From Natrinema sp. HArc-T2 (lineage in GTDB: Archaea; Halobacteriota; Halobacteria; Halobacteriales; Natrialbaceae), in the NCBI RefSeq assembly GCF_041821085.1, contig NZ_JBGUAZ010000001.1, forward strand, positions 434,001 through 498,000: DNA of 64,000 bases. The letters are read 5' to 3'. Shown here piece by piece: positions 60,260 through 64,000 of this stretch (its first letter is position 1; every line of letters starts with the position of its first letter). The notes below the pieces were generated by a model that worked only from the letters and a program-made list of their open reading frames with translations, searched no databases and had not been told where the DNA came from. A program made the translations under genes and the position numbers.

Positions 60260-62428
60260 TCATACCGACCGGACGCCGGTCTCGCGGTCGGACGCGGCAC
60301 CGACTGCTGGCAGGGTAAATGAAAACGTCGCGCCCTCGCCGGGTTCGGAGTCGACCCAGATTTCGCCGCCGTGGCGTTCGATGATCCGCTCACAGAGCGC
60401 GAGCCCGATGCCGGTGCCGCTGTGGGTCTCGCGGCTGTGGAGCCGCTGGAACACTTCGAAGATGCGGTCCTGTTCGTCGGGATCGATGCCGATCCCGTTG
60501 TCGGCGACGGAGACCGTCCACGTCGTCCCGTCGCGTTCGGCCGACACGTGCACGCGAGGGGATTGCTCGCCGCTGTACTCGATCGCGTTCGACAGCAGGT
60601 TCTGGAACACTTGGCGCAACTGCCCGTCGTCGCCCTCGACGCGAGGCAAGTCCTCGACCGTGATCTCGGCTCCGTGCTCGTCGATTTTCATCTGCAGGTT
60701 CTTGCGCACGTCCTCGAGGACGGCCTCGAGATCGACCGGCTCGAACGGATCGCCCTGCGTCTCGACGCGCGAATACTGGAGCAGGCCGTCGATCATCTCG
60801 CGCATGCGCTCGGACCCGTCGACGGCGAACGCGAGGAACTCCTGTCCGTCGTCGTCGAGTTCGTCGCCATATCGGCGCTCGATCAGTTGCAGGTAGCTCG
60901 AGACCATTCGCAGCGGCTCCTGCAGGTCGTGGGAGGCCGCGTAGGCGAACTGTTCTAAGCGCTTGTTAGACTCCTCGAGATCGACGACGAGGTCTTCGAG
61001 GTCGGTCCGGTACTGCTGTCGCTCGATCGTCTCGGCGAGGACGTTCGCGACGCTCTGGACGAAGCTGACGTCTTCGTCGGTGAACCGTTTCGGTTCGGTG
61101 TCGTGCGTGGCGAGAATCCCCCACGGGTCGTCGACCGGGCCGATGATGGTGCTAATGCCGCTGCGGACGTCGTGATCCGTTAGCAATGCGGGACCGCTGA
61201 ACCGACCGTCCGTCTCTAGGTCCTCGACGACGATCGGCCGATCCTGCTTGAGGGTGTAGGCGGCTTGAGAGTTGGCTTCGACGGCCGCCACCGTCGCCGT
61301 CCCGACGAGTCCGTCGTCCCAGCCGACGCCTTGGCGGAGCAAGAGTTCCTCGCCCGCATCGTCGAGGTCGAGTACTTTGGCGTAGTCGGTGTCGAGGACG
61401 GTCGCCACCTGGCGGCTCGCGTCGTGCATGAGTTCGTCCAGATCGTCGGTCTCGAGGGCGAGCTGGCCGAGATCGGCGACGACCTGTTGCTGGCTAGCTC
61501 GGCGTTCGAGTTCGCGTTCGCGCGCCATGCGTTCGGAGACATCGCGACCGATGCCCGCAAGCGCCGGCTCGCCGCCAGGTGTCTCGACTCTCGAGGCGGC
61601 GAACTCGTAGGGAAGCTGCTCGCCTGCGCTGGTACGGAGCGTCGCCTCGAGTTGGACGCTCCCCGTTTCGAACCCCTCGGCGATCGCACTCGTGACGCGC
61701 TCGTGATCGTTGCTGTCGATAAAATCCAGAGCGGTCATCGACGCGACGTCCGAGTCCGAGTACCCCGTGATCTCACAGAGACTCTCGTTCCACCGGTGGA
61801 GCGTGCCGTCGGGGTCCAGCACGTAGAAAATGTCGTCGATGGCGTTGAGCACGCGATCGGTGTAGGCCTGATGATGCTCGAGACGCTGGTTCGACTCCGA
61901 AAGCTTCCTGTTGACCTCCTCAAGTCGGGTCACCGTCTCCTCGAGTTCCGTCTGCGTGGCTTGCAGTTCTCGGTTGCGTGCCTCGAGTTCGCGTGTTCGG
62001 GTTTTGGCCTTCGCATCGTAGATCCCGGAAGCGAAGCCGGCAACAGTGGCGAGTGCCGTCAGGATGAGGATCGTCGACAACTCGTCGACGACCTCGCCGG
62101 GCTGGAGGCTGTAGACGACGAGGACGGCGATCATTGCCGCGAAGCCGCTGAGACACCAGCCCGCGATCGTCGTGTAGAACACGGGGTCGATGTCGAACGT
62201 GGGCACTCGATAGCCTCCATAGAGGAGGACGGCCCCGGGACCGGCGATGAGCAGCGACGTAATGAACACGTTGCCAAGCGGCGTCCCCACTGTCAGTTCA
62301 GTGAGTGCCAACCCTGTTGCGAGCCCGACATAGAGGACGCCAAGGACGACGACGAGACGCCGTCCACCGACGACCGAGAGCGTGCGGTTCCAGGAAACCA
62401 CTGATTCCATTCGGACGACGATGACCAT
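60260..62428 (-). CDS. membrane-bound PAS/GAF sensor histidine kinase
   Basis: This 722-aa kinase has six hydrophobic segments in the first about 130 residues, a coiled coil, a PAS domain (about 195-310: DRVLNAIDDIFYVLDPDGTLHRWN), a GAF domain (about 330-480: QVATVLDTDYAKVLDLD), then HisKA with phospho-acceptor His500 in AYAASHDLQEPLRM and HATPase boxes NLLSNAIEYS, VADNGIGID and HSGTGIGLALCERI. No response regulator is adjacent, common in haloarchaea. An alternative start is ATG 62410. Confidence 0.93.
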   Translation of the reverse strand: MVIVVRMESVVSWNRTLSVVGGRRLVVVLGVLYVGLATGLALTELTVGTPLGNVFITSLLIAGPGAVLLYGGYRVPTFDIDPVFYTTIAGWCLSGFAAMIAVLVVYSLQPGEVVDELSTILILTALATVAGFASGIYDAKAKTRTRELEARNRELQATQTELEETVTRLEEVNRKLSESNQRLEHHQAYTDRVLNAIDDIFYVLDPDGTLHRWNESLCEITGYSDSDVASMTALDFIDSNDHERVTSAIAEGFETGSVQLEATLRTSAGEQLPYEFAASRVETPGGEPALAGIGRDVSERMARERELERRASQQQVVADLGQLALETDDLDELMHDASRQVATVLDTDYAKVLDLDDAGEELLLRQGVGWDDGLVGTATVAAVEANSQAAYTLKQDRPIVVEDLETDGRFSGPALLTDHDVRSGISTIIGPVDDPWGILATHDTEPKRFTDEDVSFVQSVANVLAETIERQQYRTDLEDLVVDLEESNKRLEQFAYAASHDLQEPLRMVSSYLQLIERRYGDELDDDGQEFLAFAVDGSERMREMIDGLLQYSRVETQGDPFEPVDLEAVLEDVRKNLQMKIDEHGAEITVEDLPRVEGDDGQLRQVFQNLLSNAIEYSGEQSPRVHVSAERDGTTWTVSVADNGIGIDPDEQDRIFEVFQRLHSRETHSGTGIGLALCERIIERHGGEIWVDSEPGEGATFSFTLPAVGAASDRETGVRSV

Positions 62429-62515
62429 TAGAATTGTGCCGTCTGGTATGACAGTACAGGACGTGCTACCGGCGAGACACCACTGGCAATCGACGGCCCG
62501 ATATCATTGACTCGC

Positions 62516-63862
62516 TCACTCGGTGGCCACGAGCTTGTAGCCGCCGCCGTCGGTGTCGATCCCCTCGTCCGTCGGGCCCTCACCGTCTTCCGGCGGGTTC
62601 GGCGCACGTTCGGCGTAGTAAATCGCGCTGTCGATCACGCGCGGCGTACTCGAGACGATGCCGTCGTTGTCGACCGTCCAGACGATCTCGCCGGTGCGTT
62701 TCTCGAGCGCGTAGACTGTCCCTCCTCTCGAGCCAACCAGAACACGATCGTCGCAGACGGTCGGACAACCGTAGAGCCAGCCGTCCGTCTCGACCGACCA
62801 GTGGCGCTCGCCGGACTGGGCATCGAGGGCGTACAGGTTGCTGTCGTGACTGCCGATGAAGACCGTATCCAGCGTGGGATCGATCGCCGGCCCCGACATC
62901 ACGAGATCCCCCGTCTCGAACGACCAGTCTTCGGAGCCGTCCTCGAGATCGACCCGGTAGACGCGGTGGTCCCACGAGCCGAAATAGGCTCCACCGTCGT
63001 AGGTCGCGATCGGCCCCTTGATCTCGCCGTCGTTATCGCGAGGCTCGGTTTCGAACGACCACTGGAACTCGAGGTCTGGATAGGACCATCCGTAGAGCAC
63101 CCCGTCGTTCGAACCACACACGAGGCGACCGGCGGCGAGGTCGATCGCCGGCGTCGAGTGAGGGTGGTCGGTGGGCCGGCCCTCGGGATCTTCCCAGACG
63201 ACATCCCCGGTTTCCGCGTCGACGACGAACGTGCTCCCCTCCGGATCGGGGTACTCGACTGCCACGACGAGCCGTCCGTCGTGATACAGCGGGCTCGAGC
63301 CGATCGAGCCGCCGAGTTTCGTCTGCCAGTCGATATTGCCCGTCTCAGCGTTGACGGCGTAGCACACGCCGTCGTACGCGCCAACGTAGACGCGACCGTC
63401 GGCGACCGCCGGCGTGCCGTGGATCCCTCTCCCCTCGGTGTCCGTCCCGGTTCGCCAGCGCTCCTCACCGTCGGCGTCGAGGGCGATGAGATAGCCGGTG
63501 TCACCCGGGAAGACGACCCCGTCGTCCGGAAGCGGGACGGCGCTGGCCTTCGCTGCAGTGTGCGACCCCGTGTTGAGTTCGTCGAACCGCCAGTCCTGTG
63601 TCACCTCGTCGGGTACCGTCGCGTCGGGGTAGTAGCCCCACCGCTCGAGCGAGTGTCTGAACTGGGCGACGCCGCCGGGAACGGTCTGCTCGAGGCCGGT
63701 CTCGGCGAGGGGGATCTCGTCGGTTCTGCCTGCCCCGCCTTGGCCGAGACAGCCTGCGAGCCCGGCGATCGATACCGTCGCGCCGCCGACCGCCTGCAGC
63801 ACCTGCCGGCGACTGTGGCTTGTCCGTCGTCGCCGGTCGGTCACGTGCGAGTCGTCCGTCAT
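62516..63862 (-). CDS. PQQ-type beta-propeller lipoprotein
   Basis: This 448-aa secreted protein has a Tat motif SHSRRQVLQAVGG and lipobox LAGC with Cys38. It contains about seven to eight blades with the pattern V-Y-x-G-x-x-D-G-x-x-Y-A-x-x-x-x-T-G-x-x-x-W, for example AVADGRVYVGAYDGVCYAVNAETG and VFIGSHDSNLYALDAQSG. Such repeats act in extracellular enzymes or protein-binding scaffolds; PQQ binding is not shown. It ends the window with 138 nt of gene-free sequence after its start. Confidence 0.9.
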   Translation of the reverse strand: MTDDSHVTDRRRRTSHSRRQVLQAVGGATVSIAGLAGCLGQGGAGRTDEIPLAETGLEQTVPGGVAQFRHSLERWGYYPDATVPDEVTQDWRFDELNTGSHTAAKASAVPLPDDGVVFPGDTGYLIALDADGEERWRTGTDTEGRGIHGTPAVADGRVYVGAYDGVCYAVNAETGNIDWQTKLGGSIGSSPLYHDGRLVVAVEYPDPEGSTFVVDAETGDVVWEDPEGRPTDHPHSTPAIDLAAGRLVCGSNDGVLYGWSYPDLEFQWSFETEPRDNDGEIKGPIATYDGGAYFGSWDHRVYRVDLEDGSEDWSFETGDLVMSGPAIDPTLDTVFIGSHDSNLYALDAQSGERHWSVETDGWLYGCPTVCDDRVLVGSRGGTVYALEKRTGEIVWTVDNDGIVSSTPRVIDSAIYYAERAPNPPEDGEGPTDEGIDTDGGGYKLVATE

Positions 63863-64000
63863 CGTCACGACGCTCACGCCCGAGAAGCACCTGCTTTGTG
63901 TTTTGTCGACACGTCGCCGGAACGAGAGATTCGCCGGCTACACTGTCACTACCGGTCGATCGCGCCCTCTCCCGTTCGGGTAGAGGGTGGTGGGGGACGG
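63863..64000. other. gene-free end of window
   Basis: No coding frame or recognised structure is visible in these 138 bases. Confidence 0.35.

Noticed and set aside
61265-62404. 379-codon frame opposite the histidine kinase
   Set aside because: Antisense shadow of a kinase with all expected motifs.
1-64000. CRISPR array, rRNA operon or transposase gene
   Set aside because: No regularly spaced identical repeats, rRNA signatures or DDE/Y-type recombinase frames were seen.

Overview
The window is a high-GC chromosomal stretch from a halophilic archaeon (class Halobacteria). The evidence is acidic, Asp/Glu-rich proteins, the archaeal gene set (PAN, Pcc1 of KEOPS, RNase P component 4, S3Ae, Mre11/Rad50, family-B DNA polymerase, a UbiA-type ether-lipid prenyltransferase, SRP 7S RNA), Tat plus lipobox signal peptides, and many genes with a TATA-like box about 27-31 nt before the start codon, as in leaderless haloarchaeal mRNAs. 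I cannot name the genus from sequence alone; a Natrialbaceae-type genome is a guess.

Layout. 1-5.3 kb: C-terminal part of an RND/MMPL exporter, GMP synthase glutaminase subunit, and a 2-oxoacid dehydrogenase E1alpha-E1beta-lipoyl operon. 5.3-15.9 kb: proteostasis and DNA maintenance (a 45-aa membrane peptide, PAN, a winged-helix regulator, Mre11-Rad50, small haloarchaeal proteins, DNA polymerase B). 16-21.1 kb: iron-sulfur cluster and iron handling (sufCBD, a ferritin-like protein, a DtxR-family regulator) with palindromic operator candidates. 21.1-25.9 kb: a secreted phospholipase D-like protein, a HEAT-repeat protein, archaetidylserine synthase and a blue-copper lipoprotein. 25.9-28.5 kb: rps15-recJ-like-pcc1-rps3ae operon. 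28.9-32.7 kb: PilB/PilC-type secretion pair. 32.8-38.4 kb: an orphan ABC ATPase behind a near-canonical iron box, and small or hypothetical proteins including an 813-aa protein with a long disordered centre. 38.5-44.8 kb: purA, a Trm112-like protein, a DR2241-cbiX pair, a DUF2797 protein. 45-49.5 kb: two paralogous solute-binding lipoproteins flanking a PAP2 phosphatase. 49.7-52 kb: RNase P protein 4, a YhbY RNA-binding protein, MscS, three tandem hairpins and the 7S RNA on the minus strand. 52-64 kb: cytochrome P450, CoA-binding protein, M42 peptidase, RAD55-like ATPase, DGGGP synthase, tRNA-Arg(TCG), an MFS transporter divergent from a bacterio-opsin-activator-type regulator, a PAS/GAF histidine kinase and a PQQ-type beta-propeller lipoprotein.

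Main points for a second look. (1) Both solute-binding proteins appear circularly permuted: the sequence that normally forms the C-terminal lobe of family-5 binding proteins sits at the N-terminus, and the protein ends where that lobe would normally begin. They also share a 14-nt promoter motif at identical spacing from the start codon. (2) A family of about 85-bp imperfect palindromes lies between genes, and four of six copies end on the TGA stop of a neighbouring gene. (3) DNA polymerase B has an AT-rich, atypically coded patch between motifs B and C, two classical intein insertion sites, which suggests past intein-associated gene conversion. (4) Several clean palindromes lie at promoters of iron genes, of rps15 and of the HTH regulator.

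No CRISPR array, rRNA gene, insertion sequence or replication origin was seen. All assignments rest on reading motifs by eye; no database search was run.
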